Shown here: positions 23,258-35,178 of the stretch, piece by piece
Layout of the letters: each line of letters begins with the position of its first letter
Position numbering within the stretch: the first letter of the stretch is position 1
Source of the DNA: Sordaria brevicollis
Lineage: Eukaryota; Ascomycota; Sordariomycetes; Sordariales; Sordariaceae
DNA: 64,000 nucleotides
Assembly (NCBI GenBank): GCA_033439795.1
Contig: JAUTDP010000012.1
Span: forward strand, 1,674,001 to 1,738,000
Direction: 5' to 3'
Notes under the pieces: model-generated
The model's input: only the letters and a program-made list of their open reading frames with translations
What the model was told of the DNA's origin: nothing
The model's database searches: none
Program-made: the position numbers and the translations under genes

Positions 23258-24212
23258 GTTTGCTTTGTTTCTTGTGTAGTGGTGACAACTCGGGTCGCAG
23301 CCGTGATACTTTTGGTTACTACAAGTAAGTAATGCTTGGTATCAAAATGATCGCCTTGATTGTGCGAGTACGTGTGTTTGGGTATTGATAATGCGCTCTG
23401 TTGTGGTAGCAAGTGTATAGGTTGAAAATAGTGATCACGATAATGTTGTTGTTTTGGGTAAGATACCTGAGCTTGGGGGAAGTGGAAGGTGAAGCTGTGC
23501 AGGGTGCGGGTGGGTGGTGAGCATCAGAGCTCTGGCAGTGGGCAGCGGGCAGCGGGCGGGAGCCCTGTCGGTAGTGACGTGTGTTGGATGGATCCCCTGT
23601 AATAAACTGGAGCTAACCGACCTGAGCTGACTGCTGAGGAAAAGCGCACGGGCCTCATCTGAGACCACGGTACCACGAGTGCCGGCTGAACACCAGATTG
23701 GAAGACGGAAATGAAACATTGTGCAACGTGTATATGGTGATCACCTGCCTTGTTGCCCATTTTATGCGTGATAGTGCGAGTTATCACTTCCTCAACGCGT
23801 CCGCGTTTCATCGCCAACTGGAAATCTTCAGCTTCGACACTCACCAGAAAAATGCCAAGAAATGGACTCTCGGTCGACAAGTGGGCCAACGGGCGGGCGG
23901 GAAAGAGTGGAGAGCGGGGAAACTTCCCAACGACTTTGTTGGGCCGCGAAGGGATCCTTGACTCCTCACATAACCCTCAACCCTTCGTGCCTCTCAACCC
24001 TCATCATTTTGATGAATATCTTCAACGAGTTCATGTTGACATCTTGTCACGTCGACGGCGTTAATTTCCAAACAGTTATGGATTACATTGATACAAGCTA
24101 CACTACGACAGATCAAGAGGAAAAGACCTTTAACATCATCTACCATACCATTCAACATGTCCAATATCCCTCCTCAGATCTTGCCACCAAGCTCATCTAA
24201 GGCCAGCTCTCA
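23258..24212. other. Promoter of the SAP-domain gene and 3' flank of the VWA/alpha-kinase gene
   Basis: Both neighbours are on the minus strand. No gene is supported. The short frames on both strands overlap and lack motifs. Confidence 0.5.
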
Positions 24213-27125
24213 TCAACACCACCCTCCTACAGCCCGTGGAAGTGCACTCTCATCTGGCTTATGCTTAGGACAATGGAGAGGTACCCTTTCCCCCTGGGAT
24301 TCATAAAAGAAACTCGACACCGTGAACTCATGGCCCTGCCTGTCAGGACCGAAACGACAAGTCCGCTTCACATTGAACTCGTCCAGCTGCGGTAGACACT
24401 CGTCGCACCAACGATATGAAGGGTAGCCCAAATGCTGCCATGCTCTCGTCCTTCTCACGCCCGCCGCCGCCGGTGTTCGGAACAACATTTTCCCACACAA
24501 CTTGTTCGAGCAGCAGACTGATCCTGCGTCAGGGTAGGGACGCGTGGCTTTGGAGCTGCCCCTAACCTTCTGCAAAAGGTCCAAAGGCATTCTGTAATCA
24601 CTGAACTGCATGTGTCTAGACCCGGCCAGGTCCAGCAACGTCTTCCCGTTGGTCTTAAGCCCGAGCCGTCGGCAAACATGGTTGCACTCGTGAAAGGCGA
24701 AAAAGAACATGAACCCTTCTCGCCCCAGGTTGGTCTCGGACAGCGAGAACCGACCCGAGTCGGCCGTGTGGACAGCCGGGTCCGTCATCATCCCGCCCAC
24801 TCCCTGGAGGTCGCAGACGAGAAATTGGCCACGCGATCGCTCGAACGTAAAGTGCGAGAAGGCCTGCGCCGCCTGGTTGGACGGGTTGTCGACGAGCCCG
24901 GGGTCCTTATTGACATAGCCCGAGTTGCCGTTATACTTGACGAATTTGCCGTCCAGAAACGGTTCGATGGCCATGCACTCCGTGTCGCCGCCACTACCAC
25001 CGCTGTTGCCGTTCTTGAAGAAGGCCGAGACAAGAAAGTCGATTGCGTACTCTGGACTGTCTCCCAGGAGCAGGTTGAACTCCAGAGCAAAAGCCTTGCA
25101 CAGGGCCTGAGACCGCATGTCCTGGGCTAATCGACCAAGGCCACGGTGGCACGACGAGTGCTGACCCTTGCGCTTGAAGGTCTTGACCACGTAGCGGCTT
25201 GTCGACGCTTCGGTGCGCGCAAACGAGGCGAGCCTCAAAGCACCCTTGGCAAAGGGCGTCTTGCGCACCCGGAGCTTCACTTCCAGAACGGCCGTGGTGC
25301 AATTGCTGTCGGATTTTATCAACGAGTCCAGTAAATGCGCGTGGCTTGAATATTCATTGCCCTGCGCCTGGTTGAAGGTGGCCCCGATCGAGAATCCTTC
25401 TGCACTGATAGATTCATCAAACCACTGCAAGTTGTACCATTGTGCTGGCCCTGCTTCCAACTTGGTTTTGGAGGCCATTGAAGCACTTTCATCTTCCAGA
25501 ACTGGTGGGAGACCAAAGCTGCCCACTGCCCTACTGCCGTTGAAGTTCGAAAACCTTGCGCTTCCATTGCTCTCGCGGGAGAAGAGAGTGCGCGTAGCAG
25601 TGCTTACAACAGAAGAAGTGACCGAGTCGACCACGAGCTTTTGCAGTGCGCTGTACGAGATCCCCAGCTCATCTTCGCGGAACAGCAAGCCACCCGTCGG
25701 AACGCTGCTTCTCTTGACGGGGCCGCCGATCACTTTGTCGTAATTGACGTTTTGCTTCTTCAGCATACAATCGCCCCCTGCCGCAGAGTACTCCTGCATA
25801 AAGGCATAGGCCATACGGTCCGTATAGTCTGTGATGCGAAGGAGAACATAGTTGATCCTCAAAGCAAGCAATTGCTTCAACAATGGCTGATAGGTCAGCT
25901 TGTGAGGCTCACTTCCCGGGTCGGGATAGTGGTCGAGACTGTCAGGAAAGCAGTGCAAGGTACGACCGTGGGGTGGACTGTCGGCGATGTGAATAACGAC
26001 GCGGGTCTGGTGTCGCCAAGTGGCTCTTAGTGTCTGTTGAAGACCTCCTAGAACATCTTCAGGGATGTCATTACCCCCATGCGCTCGTAAAGTGTCGAGA
26101 AAGGACCTGACAGTTTCGATTGACGACGTAAAGTCCAGAAACTGTATATGTGGCTGGTCTCCATGATCCTTGTAGCCCACCACGGCTACTCTAACCTCGA
26201 CTTGGTTCAGAAATTTACCGGAAATCTCATCCAAAATGTTCTTCACCTGGGCTTTGGCGCTCTCGATATATGGCTGCATGGACCCTGTGGTGTCGACGAG
26301 GAACAACAGATCAGTGGAGCAGACCTTCCTGAACAGCCCGCCGGTGGATGTGCCCGACATCCAGCGGGTATCAATTGCTTGGTACTCTAGATTCGTCAGG
26401 TTTACAAGTCGAATCCTTTTCTCTTGTTCTGTGAGAGTCGGCCTGTTCTCTACGACATTGAGTCCGCGTAGTTGACGGAGGAGTTCTTCGTTATCTCCTG
26501 CAATCGCTGCGCATTGGCTGGATACCAAGGTCTGGGTGGAGTCTAAAGCTCCAAATGCAGACAAAGTTGATGAGGTAACCGTCGAAGCGGTTGGCGTCAA
26601 TACCGTGGGAGACGAGAGTGTAGACGTGACTGTGGAAGCGGTTGGCGTCAAGACCACGGGAGACGAGATTGAGGAGATTGTCGCAGACGTGGTTGGGGTC
26701 CGGACTCCGGGAGATGCACTCGCAGAGGGTGCCCTTGATGTAGTTGGCGTCAGGACAGCAGGAGATGCTGCACTGGAGTTGCTAGACTGCGAAGGGGTCC
26801 CAAAGGCCTGACCGAGTCTTGCGCGCAACACCGCTTCTGCCCCGAGTGTACCGCGCTCACGTCCGTTGAGGTACAAAGTGCTCCGTGGTGTAAAGATAGC
26901 GGACGAGGCGCTGGACAAGGTAGAAGATGGTGCAGTACCATAACTAATGTAATCTGCCCCTGTCCAACTTGGGTACTCGGGGCCGATGTGGTTGGGAAAA
27001 GGGCGGAATGAAGTGTTGGGTACACCGGATGACGTGCCGGCTCCAGTGGTTGACGGTCCAGACGGAGGTCCAGACGGAGGTCCAGAAGGCGGTCCAGTAC
27101 CGTGATTGTTCCTTGGTTGTGCCAT
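24213..27125 (-). CDS. von Willebrand A plus alpha-kinase protein (VWK type)
   Basis: Intronless ORF of 970 aa from ATG 27125. The N-terminus has a PPSG tandem repeat (about residues 11-25) and a Ser/Thr/Pro region with VLTPTxS repeats at about 105-200. A VWA domain spans about 272-458, with the metal-site motif DTTGSM and later THIADSPPHG-like residues. An alpha-kinase domain follows at about 600-835: VVKTFKRKG probably holds the ATP-contacting Lys, FLVCDLQGVGG the DxQG motif, and FHECNHVCRRLGL the zinc-binding His/Cys set. The overall plan matches the VWKA kinases described in Dictyostelium. A C-terminal Cys-rich block (CCSNKLCGK, WCDECL, HCPKHK; about 860-940) could bind a further zinc. 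The role in fungi is not known; it is probably a soluble atypical protein kinase. Confidence 0.88.
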   Translation of the reverse strand: MAQPRNNHGTGPPSGPPSGPPSGPSTTGAGTSSGVPNTSFRPFPNHIGPEYPSWTGADYISYGTAPSSTLSSASSAIFTPRSTLYLNGRERGTLGAEAVLRARLGQAFGTPSQSSNSSAASPAVLTPTTSRAPSASASPGVRTPTTSATISSISSPVVLTPTASTVTSTLSSPTVLTPTASTVTSSTLSAFGALDSTQTLVSSQCAAIAGDNEELLRQLRGLNVVENRPTLTEQEKRIRLVNLTNLEYQAIDTRWMSGTSTGGLFRKVCSTDLLFLVDTTGSMQPYIESAKAQVKNILDEISGKFLNQVEVRVAVVGYKDHGDQPHIQFLDFTSSIETVRSFLDTLRAHGGNDIPEDVLGGLQQTLRATWRHQTRVVIHIADSPPHGRTLHCFPDSLDHYPDPGSEPHKLTYQPLLKQLLALRINYVLLRITDYTDRMAYAFMQEYSAAGGDCMLKKQNVNYDKVIGGPVKRSSVPTGGLLFREDELGISYSALQKLVVDSVTSSVVSTATRTLFSRESNGSARFSNFNGSRAVGSFGLPPVLEDESASMASKTKLEAGPAQWYNLQWFDESISAEGFSIGATFNQAQGNEYSSHAHLLDSLIKSDSNCTTAVLEVKLRVRKTPFAKGALRLASFARTEASTSRYVVKTFKRKGQHSSCHRGLGRLAQDMRSQALCKAFALEFNLLLGDSPEYAIDFLVSAFFKNGNSGGSGGDTECMAIEPFLDGKFVKYNGNSGYVNKDPGLVDNPSNQAAQAFSHFTFERSRGQFLVCDLQGVGGMMTDPAVHTADSGRFSLSETNLGREGFMFFFAFHECNHVCRRLGLKTNGKTLLDLAGSRHMQFSDYRMPLDLLQKVRGSSKATRPYPDAGSVCCSNKLCGKMLFRTPAAAGVRRTRAWQHLGYPSYRWCDECLPQLDEFNVKRTCRFGPDRQGHEFTVSSFFYESQGERVPLHCPKHKPDESALPRAVGGWC

Positions 27126-28477
27126 TGTTTAGTTGGTGTTATGAAGATTCGGAGTAGATCGTGAGTTGCTGGTGGAGGTTTGTCGGAGAGTTTGAAAACA
27201 CCAGGAGCCAAGTAGGTATATATGAGGTGCGAAGGCCGTTCGTACGACAACCCTTGGCACCCAAGACGAGCAACTCCTCTGGCTCAATGCAGCTGATGCC
27301 CAACAACGGGCTTGGTCTCCGGGCTTTCTACTCGTCAGATGTGACAGCTCGTCCTAAGACGGGCAAGAAGTTAGGAGGAAATTCACCTTGGTAGCTGTCG
27401 TTTATAAATGACTTACTGTAAGTGGCCTAGCTCGATTACGGGCCTCTTGCATGAATCCCGGCCAGAAATTTGTTTCTGATGGAGGTTGAATGTCGGCAAT
27501 GAAAATGGCCGAAGTTGGGTGATCTCGTGGAAGAGGAAGAACGAAAGTCAGGGCAGGCAGATCGGGGCCGGCAGAAACACTTGGAACGGAGTGCCGGTAA
27601 AAGCGCAAGGCCACCTCCAGTTGGTGGCCACCCAGGGCGCCCAGCGGGCTTCCAGCAGTTTCGCTAGCAAGTCGTTGTCTCAATATCCAGCCGTTTGGAT
27701 GTTCAGACGCCTACTGCCACCGGGCGGTGGGTTGCCGTCGCCAAACGTCGTTTGAGTCTCACCCAAAGGCTTGGTAGTTGGAACCGAGAAAGTGCTCCTT
27801 TTTCTCGCTGGAGGACCAACCGGTCGTGAAGTGGAACGAAAGGACCGGTTGACGACAAGTTATGAATATAAGACAACGAAGACGGCGGAGAGGAAAACCA
27901 AAAGCGTTGGATTGGGTATCTGGTTGTGATCTTGCCTTTCGCTGTGTCTCGAAGGCGGTGTATGCAGATGAGTGTTCTGTACAACTCTGCGGGGCGCAAC
28001 CGGGTGATGTGATCGTACGGTCGAGTTCTTGCATAAAGAAAGACACCTTTTGAGTGATGCAGTGCATTTCGGAACGAGAATTGCGGTATTTTGGCTGACA
28101 ACCGAGATTTTTTATTGTTGGATTGGTTGATTTTGGGGGTTGGGAATAGCTTCAAACAATGTCCCAATCAGGTTATCTACTAGCTGGGCTGAGGGAGATT
28201 TGCAGTCTGTCGCTCTTGTCTAGTTGAAAATCTTTTGGGCAGCATTGTCCCCGACAGTAACCGACTCAAGGATGAATTCGTGGATGGGAAGGCACGCCCA
28301 TGGGCAACAACTTCCATATGGAGTTGAATTTCTGTAACGCTGGTTGTCGCTTTCCTCAAACTCTTTCATGTCTCAAGTTCCCGGCCAGAAATCCGAGCTG
28401 TCATCCATCGCTCCTTCCTACCCATCTGCATCCCCTCCTCTCCATCGCCCTTGCTAATCAACCGTTCCCTTGTCTCA
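27126..28477. other. Promoter of the VWA/alpha-kinase gene and 3' flank of the P450 gene
   Basis: No gene is supported in 1.35 kb. Open frames are short and overlapping. The region must contain the kinase promoter and leader and the P450 terminator. Confidence 0.5.
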
Positions 28478-30621
28478 TCACAATTCAAGTTCCTCATCAC
28501 CAACAAACCTCTCCCTCCCCCTCTTTACAAACCTCACGGGGACATGTCTCCCACCCGTTAACTTGAGCGTCAACACCGATTTCGCAGTTGTCAGCGTATC
28601 TTCGGCCTTCTTCTGTGCCTTCCTAAACACCTCCCTCTTTTCCTCCTTACTCATCCTCTTCACCTCTTCATCACTAGCCCACTCATCCACCGCCAGTTCA
28701 ACCGAATACCTCTGAAACAAGACCGCAATAGCCGCCACCATCTCCACCATGGCAATCCTTCTCCCCAAGCATGACCTCGCACCATCAGAAAAGGGGACGA
28801 ACGAACCCCTGACGGGACGGAACAGGGTGGGAGAGGTGTCGGCGCCCGTGTACCCTCCAAAGTTCTCTTCTTCTTCCTTTTCTTCGGTTGACGATTGCCC
28901 CTGAGAAGACAGGAACCACCGAGCGGGTAACCACTCGTCCAGATCTCCAGCGGGCCCCTGTTTCGTCTTGTCAACAGCCGGCCAATACTTTTTGTTCCTC
29001 TGCACCGCGGTGATGATGGGCATGACGGGCATCATAGCCGGCATCTGATGCCTTTCCCCCGTCTCCTTGTCAATGATATACTGATCCGTCTCTGCGACTC
29101 TTTTCGGTGTCGTAACCACGGGAGGGATAAGTCGAAGAGTCTCGTTGATGACGGCCCCGATGTAACTAGCCAGCAAAGCATTGATGGACTTTTCATAGTC
29201 CCACGTTTCCGGATCCGAGTCTCTCCCAAAGATAGAGTCGATGTCGCGCTGTACCAGCCGTTGTGCCTCGGGGTGGATGGCCAGCTCGATGAGCGTAAAG
29301 TGCGTGACGTTGGCGGTCGTTTCGTGACCAGCGAGGGTCATGATGAATGCGTTGCCCATAATGTCGCTGTCCTCCATTTTCCACGCGCCATCATCCTGCT
29401 TCTCCGAGGTGTCATACTTGCTCCTCACAAGCTGACCCATGATATTCATCCCCTCCTTCTCTTTCCTTCCCGCCTGGATATCCTCCTTCTTCTCGGCCAG
29501 AAAAGCCTTCATGTACTTGGTGTAGTTTTCCTTGGCCTCCCATGCCTCACGCATCTTCTTCCCCCACTTCCACGACACGGGGTACCTCTTCAACACCGCC
29601 GAGGGTACCAACAGCAAGACAATAATCCTCTCCAAAACCGTCGCCAAAGAATCCGCAAACGTCATCGTGTATCCCTCGGGCGGCGTCAACTCCCCATACT
29701 TTGCCAACTTCGGATCCACATCCCTCGGCATCTTCTCATGCGGCCAAAGCAACTTGAGTCCGAAACCAACATAGCCAATGATGTTCAGCGCCCAGCGCAT
29801 GGTGTCGTGTTCCAGCGTCGTAATCGTTTTTGTCTCTGTCACCTCTTCCCCATCCTCCCCTTTTGTCACCTCCCTCTCCCCATCTCCGGCCCCTCCATCT
29901 CTCCGGAACCATTCCCCAATAAGGCCCCCCGTCTGCCTCACCCCCTCCCTAAACGTGTGACCCGCATTCCGCTCATTAAAACTCCCACTCGTAACCTTCC
30001 GATGCCACCTCCACCTCGCACCCTCCGTAGTCACCACATTAGCTCCAAACATTTCCAGTATGCCATATTGTCTCGTATCTTTCGGGAACGCTTCCCTTCT
30101 TGACATGACCTGGTGAATCACATTGGCATCGCTAGTAAAGCAGGCAAGTCCGTTCCAGGAGGCTGCGATGAATGTATCTGTGTTAAGATGGGCGAAGTGG
30201 AGCCGGGGGGAGGGGTGGTATTCCCATTCGGGGGTCATTATGAAGATCCATGGGGAATAGAGGGAGGAGGGGAGGAGCGTGGTAAGTAGCGGGGTGAGGA
30301 GGGGGCGGAGGGTTAGCCAGAGGGGGGTGAGGGGGTAGATTGCTGTTTGACTTGTCAGTGCCTACTTAGTAAGTTTGCTAGAAAAGGGAAGGGGGAAAGG
30401 ATGGGAATGGGAAAGGTGGAAGGAAGGAAGGAGGAAGGGAAGGGAAAGGATGGGGATGGGGATGGGACGGGGAGGGGCGTAAAGGGAAACATACGGGTAA
30501 TAAGAACGGGATAACCAGTTGCACGAGCTTTGGCAATGTTTGTTTTGAAGCCCGTGTAAATTTTGTAGACCATCCATGAGAGGAAAAGCCCAACAAGGGC
30601 GACGAGGGTGAGGATGTTCAT
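28478..30621 (-). CDS. Cytochrome P450 monooxygenase
   Basis: Two exons, 30495-30621 and 28478-30342, encode 663 aa. The intron (GTATGT...ACAG, CTGAC branch) is phase-correct. Exon 1 supplies an N-terminal membrane anchor (NILTLVALVGLFLSWMVY), placing the enzyme on the ER. P450 signatures are complete: oxygen-binding helix AGHETTAN near residue 381, the ExxR motif NETLRL near 443, the WLPARWF region, and the heme-binding loop FSDGARSCLGRR near 562 with the Cys ligand. At 663 aa it is longer than most P450s; charged, low-complexity inserts (for example EEKEEEENFGG) and a long C-terminal extension account for this. It should insert oxygen into a hydrophobic substrate using P450 reductase. Neither the substrate nor the CYP family can be read, and no biosynthetic cluster surrounds it. 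Confidence 0.93.
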
Positions 30622-33600
30622 TGTTGCTTGTCGTTTCTACCTGGTAGAAGAGGGAAGAATAAACCGGTTATTCATTCATCGAATCAGTAGTTTGGGCAGG
30701 TAAGTAGGGCAACTTTTGACAAACGACCAGAAGGGTTGAACACGATCGAGAAAAAGTTTGGAACGTGGTTGCGAGCATGTTATAAAGGGGTCCATGAATT
30801 TAAGTATAAAAGATCCCAAAACCTTGGGACGGAAACTAGGCAATGTCACAACAAGAAAGGAAAGCGAGGTCCAAGCGGGGACGTCCATCGTTCTCGGAGA
30901 TCCGGCAACCCGGGAAACACTAGCGCATGAAAATGACACCTCGATGTGTGAACTTCCCGTTTTCTGGGGGCAGAGGGGGTTACGTATGACAAGATTGTAC
31001 AACTTTCCTTTTTCGGAATCTTGTTGATCATTTCTTGGATTCCGATTTGCTTAGTCTATCAACGGGTATATGTCAAGGTTTGGGACTACATACCCGACAT
31101 TTTGGTGCCAGTGGTTCGCGCCACCAAATCCAAATCGGCTGTGGGACGGGCAAATATTGGACGGGCGGCGGCCGAGGTGCGGGACTGGAAGCGGATGGTT
31201 ATCGCCTCATGACCTTACCAACTCATTGCCTTCCTCATTCCCGTTCCTTGTCCGTTTTCGTGTCCTTGTTGGCCATGTTGCATCGCAACAGTCAATGGCA
31301 ACCCACCCGATGAAAAAGAAGCAAAGTGAAGAAGTGTCTGTCGCTAGCGGTCTGTCAAAACTCTAAGCGAAGTAGCGAATGCGGAGTTGCGGCTCTTTGG
31401 CCGTGTCTCTCCATTGTGTGGTCTTTGAGAACCAATAGAGAAGTCTCCTATCCGTCGCAAAATGGATTCACACCTCCATTGATCGACCCAATTGAACGCT
31501 GACGATGAAGCTCAAGAACATGGTCAAGAAACAAGAACTTGGCTCCAAATGGAAAAAGTGAAACACGGAAGCTGGTCGGAAACTTTGGGTCCCCCTCTCG
31601 CCCCTGCCAAGAAATCAACAACATTGACCGATAGTTATGAGTGAGTGAGTGAGTGAGTGAGTGAGTAACGGACAGCAACATCTCTCGTCTTCGGAGACAA
31701 AAAAGAGGCGCGCGTGCAGTTCTTCCCGAGCGGGAGGACATGAACCGCGCCGCTTTCGGGTCCTTGCCAGTTTAACCTCGCTGGAGGAAATACATACATG
31801 CAAGGTGGTGATGCGCAATTGTCGCGACCGCAAAGTGCAAATTTGAATCTCTTTACAGAAACTGGGCATTGTAACTTACACCCAGCTGCCAAAAGTGCGT
31901 AAGAATCAATTGCCAAGCTTCAAAATTACACCGCGCAGCACTACCCCTGACAGTGTCGAAATTTACACTCAAACTGTCAGTGTGTCAGTGAGGGTGTTCC
32001 CGGCAGGCAGTCCGCATCTTGCCCCACAAGCCGTCATCCAATCAAGAGCTCCAACATAACGACACTTCAACGTCTTGCCCTCAACAACAGCGAAGACACT
32101 CGACAGCTTTGAGGACAGACGGCCCAAAAAGCTTGTTTGAACTGTTGATTTCTCTTCTTAGTGCACTTAGGTACTCAGGCAACCATCCTCTATTTCTTCC
32201 CCGGGATTCGCGCCCGTGTTTCGACTTCGAGGGCTGAGCTGTTTTGTTTCGTTTCGTTCCCACCTCCACCTCTCCTTTTGATGTGATGGATGCGAGGCAG
32301 CTCTGACGGCCCGGTCTGCTTCTCGTGTGAATATGAGAGACATTGTGGAGAGGGATGCTCCGATGGGTCTAATGAGCTCAGACGACGCCTGGTCTACGAC
32401 ATCGGTTGACACATGTCCGTGTCACCTTTGCAGCACAGACTTGCGGCATGACATAGCGATGTGGACACTAAAACTGCGCAGGACGCTCGTGCTCTGTGCA
32501 GGTCCTTTTAGAGTTCGAGCATGCCTGACCAACAGATTAGGGTGACAACCGCTAACTACGAGCGTCGAATGCGAGACACCCAACCGGATGGCAGTTGTAC
32601 GGAGGGCCTGAAATGTGCTGTTAGGCGCATGCGTATTGTTTCGGTTTCGGAGATTGTCCCCTTGGTTCAATCAAGTACGGTTTTCAGGCGTTCTCGTCGG
32701 GGTGGTTGTTGATCCGTGGGCTGGTTTCCTCCGACTCAACGGCCTGCTCATCAAGCTGGCTCACGCTCCCTTTCCGGCGTCGACATTCGGTGAAGTTGGG
32801 ACTTTCATCTGGACTGACATTTGGGCTATCCAGCAAGATCAGCATAATCTGCAACCCGACTGTCGACGGCGTTTCGTTTCCCGGGTTCTCATCTGGTCTA
32901 GTCTCGCCAGAATAGCGGCGTTGAGTCATGAAACTTTTGTCGGCTCGTCTGGTCTGATGATTCGGGCGGTCGAGTAGCTGCATGGTTGTCAGGGCGGTGG
33001 AGCAGGGTCGAGGAAGGTGAAGGGACGCGACGAGTAGGTACGCATGCTAGGAAGAGGAAGTTGCTTGTCTAGCTACATCGCTAGAAGGCTTTAGCATCGT
33101 CACGGTCAAGAGACTAAAGCAGGCAAGTGATACCGTTAGTGGCCTGTATATTGCCTGCTTATGTGAGCTAAAATCCCGGATACCAGAGAGATGTTCGTTA
33201 CTTAGCTGATCGGCACAGCGAATGGAAGACCTCTGGTCGGCTTACCCCCGCCGTCACCATCCAGGTGCCATCACCTTCGAGATCGCTACCGTAGAGTTAC
33301 GACAGCGTGATCGCAACCCTTAGGTGTTGACTAGCCCTCAAGTCGAGGGGTAAGAAGCCTCGAAGATCAAGATGTTGTTGACCATAGAGGTAACTCGCGA
33401 CCGTCTCGTGCCCTGATTCCCAAGCTATGTCGTGTTGATCGGCGAGCATTCTGAAGAGTAGGGGGAGATCCCAGCACTCGGAGAGCTCTCCGTCTTGTCC
33501 GATCTTCATATCCCTTGTCGGCTTGTGGAGAAACGAAGCTTGTGTACATCCGGTCTGATGTCTCTTACTACCGAACTCCACGTACAACCCTGAATCCGTT

Positions 33601-35178
33601 ATTTATCTCGTCTCTCTCCTTGTTGTAGTCGCTGCTGCAAGAGATGCTGCAGCAGGAGAGTGCATCCGAACGTGGGTCGTGGGCTGTACAGGAGAAACGG
33701 ATGTGAGTTGCCATTGGACGGCCTGGCTGGTCTGCGGGTCTGTGGCAAAGCGCCGCCGTGTAAAATTGGATTTGGAGACGGGGGTCCAGTATATTCGTCG
33801 CACACTTGTTGTAAGTTACAACAACCTGCTTGAGTCGGTGATGGTCAAGCTCGTGTTCAGTTGGGGTACCGGAAGGATGAACGTACCGTTTGAGAAACTC
33901 AACCAAATCGCAACCCTCTAATGCGGAAAATCAGTGTATTCTGTGAGAAAGAGGGCAGATCTGTGAGGCCTTCGTAGTGCATAGGTCTGGCTTCAAGTAC
34001 TTGCTGGCCGGATGTGTTGGGAAGGAAGTCTGTTGCGTTCCTGCATCATACCTAGTTCTGCCTATCGAACATGGCACCTTGCGCTGTTGTACAAACATGA
34101 AATTCAAGAAGGCAGGAGCATCCGTTGTGATGACACGGTAAATGCTGACGTTAACGTGTTCCGGCTCGCGGAGAAGTGATGGGAATGGCAACACAGCGAG
34201 CAGCAGGATATTTAACACTTACACTCACATGAATGATGAATCACAGGGATCCTTGCAGCTAAATTTAACCATATCAATTTCGTTACTTCTAGACTAGGTA
34301 CCATTTCTTTTCCTGTCCTCCCGTATTCATAAGAAGTGAAAATCGTGAATTAAAGAACCATCGCAGCAGCAGCAGAAGCTATACAGACTCGCGCGCGCGA
34401 CAGTCGTGATGAAGAAAGAAAACATGATTCTTTTCTTGGTATCGTTAATGGAAAGCTTGAACTCAAGAATCTGATAAGAATGCATGCTGAAAGAAATGAA
34501 AAGGGTTATTGCCATCTATCGTACAGCTCATCATCTCGTGAAATGGGCGCAAACAAATGCCAAACGATGCAACAAAAAGCAGACCGCTGTTCCTCCTCCG
34601 AGATTGACTGATATGATGACCTTCTTAACCCTTGTTTCAATAGTAAAACCCTTGTGTGAAAGCGTGATATTCCTCCATTGTTCTGCTGTTCCTTCAAAAT
34701 TGCAATCTGATTCCTTGGTTCCCTTTTGCGCTTCGTGTACTGCGCTGATATAGTTTCATGACGAGTGATAAATGAAGCCCAAATGCCTCTTTCATGATTT
34801 CATCTTCCATTCGTTGTCGTGAAGTCCTGTTATGTGTATCCTGGCTTCTATCCTGGATTCCTATCTCTCCCCTCCTGTAATGACCTGTGTCATCCTTTTT
34901 TGAAAGCTGCCATGACGAAGAAGCAACTTTCTAGTGAAAGAAAACCGCTGTGGCCGTTTCCTGATGCTGCACTAAGATAGATAAAAAGCAACGCTGTAAA
35001 GGAAAAAGAAAAACAAACGAGATGTCGCGAGTGCGATGCTGAAACTGATGCCCGAAAATGCAGACTGTGAGAAAAGCAAAACGCCTTGTTCCCAACACAT
35101 GTGCTTTCTGACTTTGTCGACCTTGCTTCTGCTTCCGTTGCTGTTATGCTCAACGTGTGATACCAAGACGCTTGCGGT
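30622..35178. other. 4.5 kb gene-poor region
   Basis: I see no gene with recognisable domains or consistent exon structure on either strand. It holds a TGAG tetranucleotide repeat near 31638. The right part, from about 34300, is AT-richer and is probably the 3' UTR of the minus-strand regulator gene. A non-coding RNA cannot be excluded. Confidence 0.45.
31638..31666. repeat. TGAG tetranucleotide microsatellite, about 7 copies
   Basis: Seven uninterrupted copies of TGAG are visible. Such a repeat is likely to vary in length between strains. It sits in non-coding sequence. Confidence 0.9.

Noticed and set aside
30355..30494. Continuation of the P450 first-exon frame
   Set aside because: It is Pro/Phe/Ser low-complexity sequence of the intron; the GTATGT donor at 30494 and the CTGAC branch define splicing instead.
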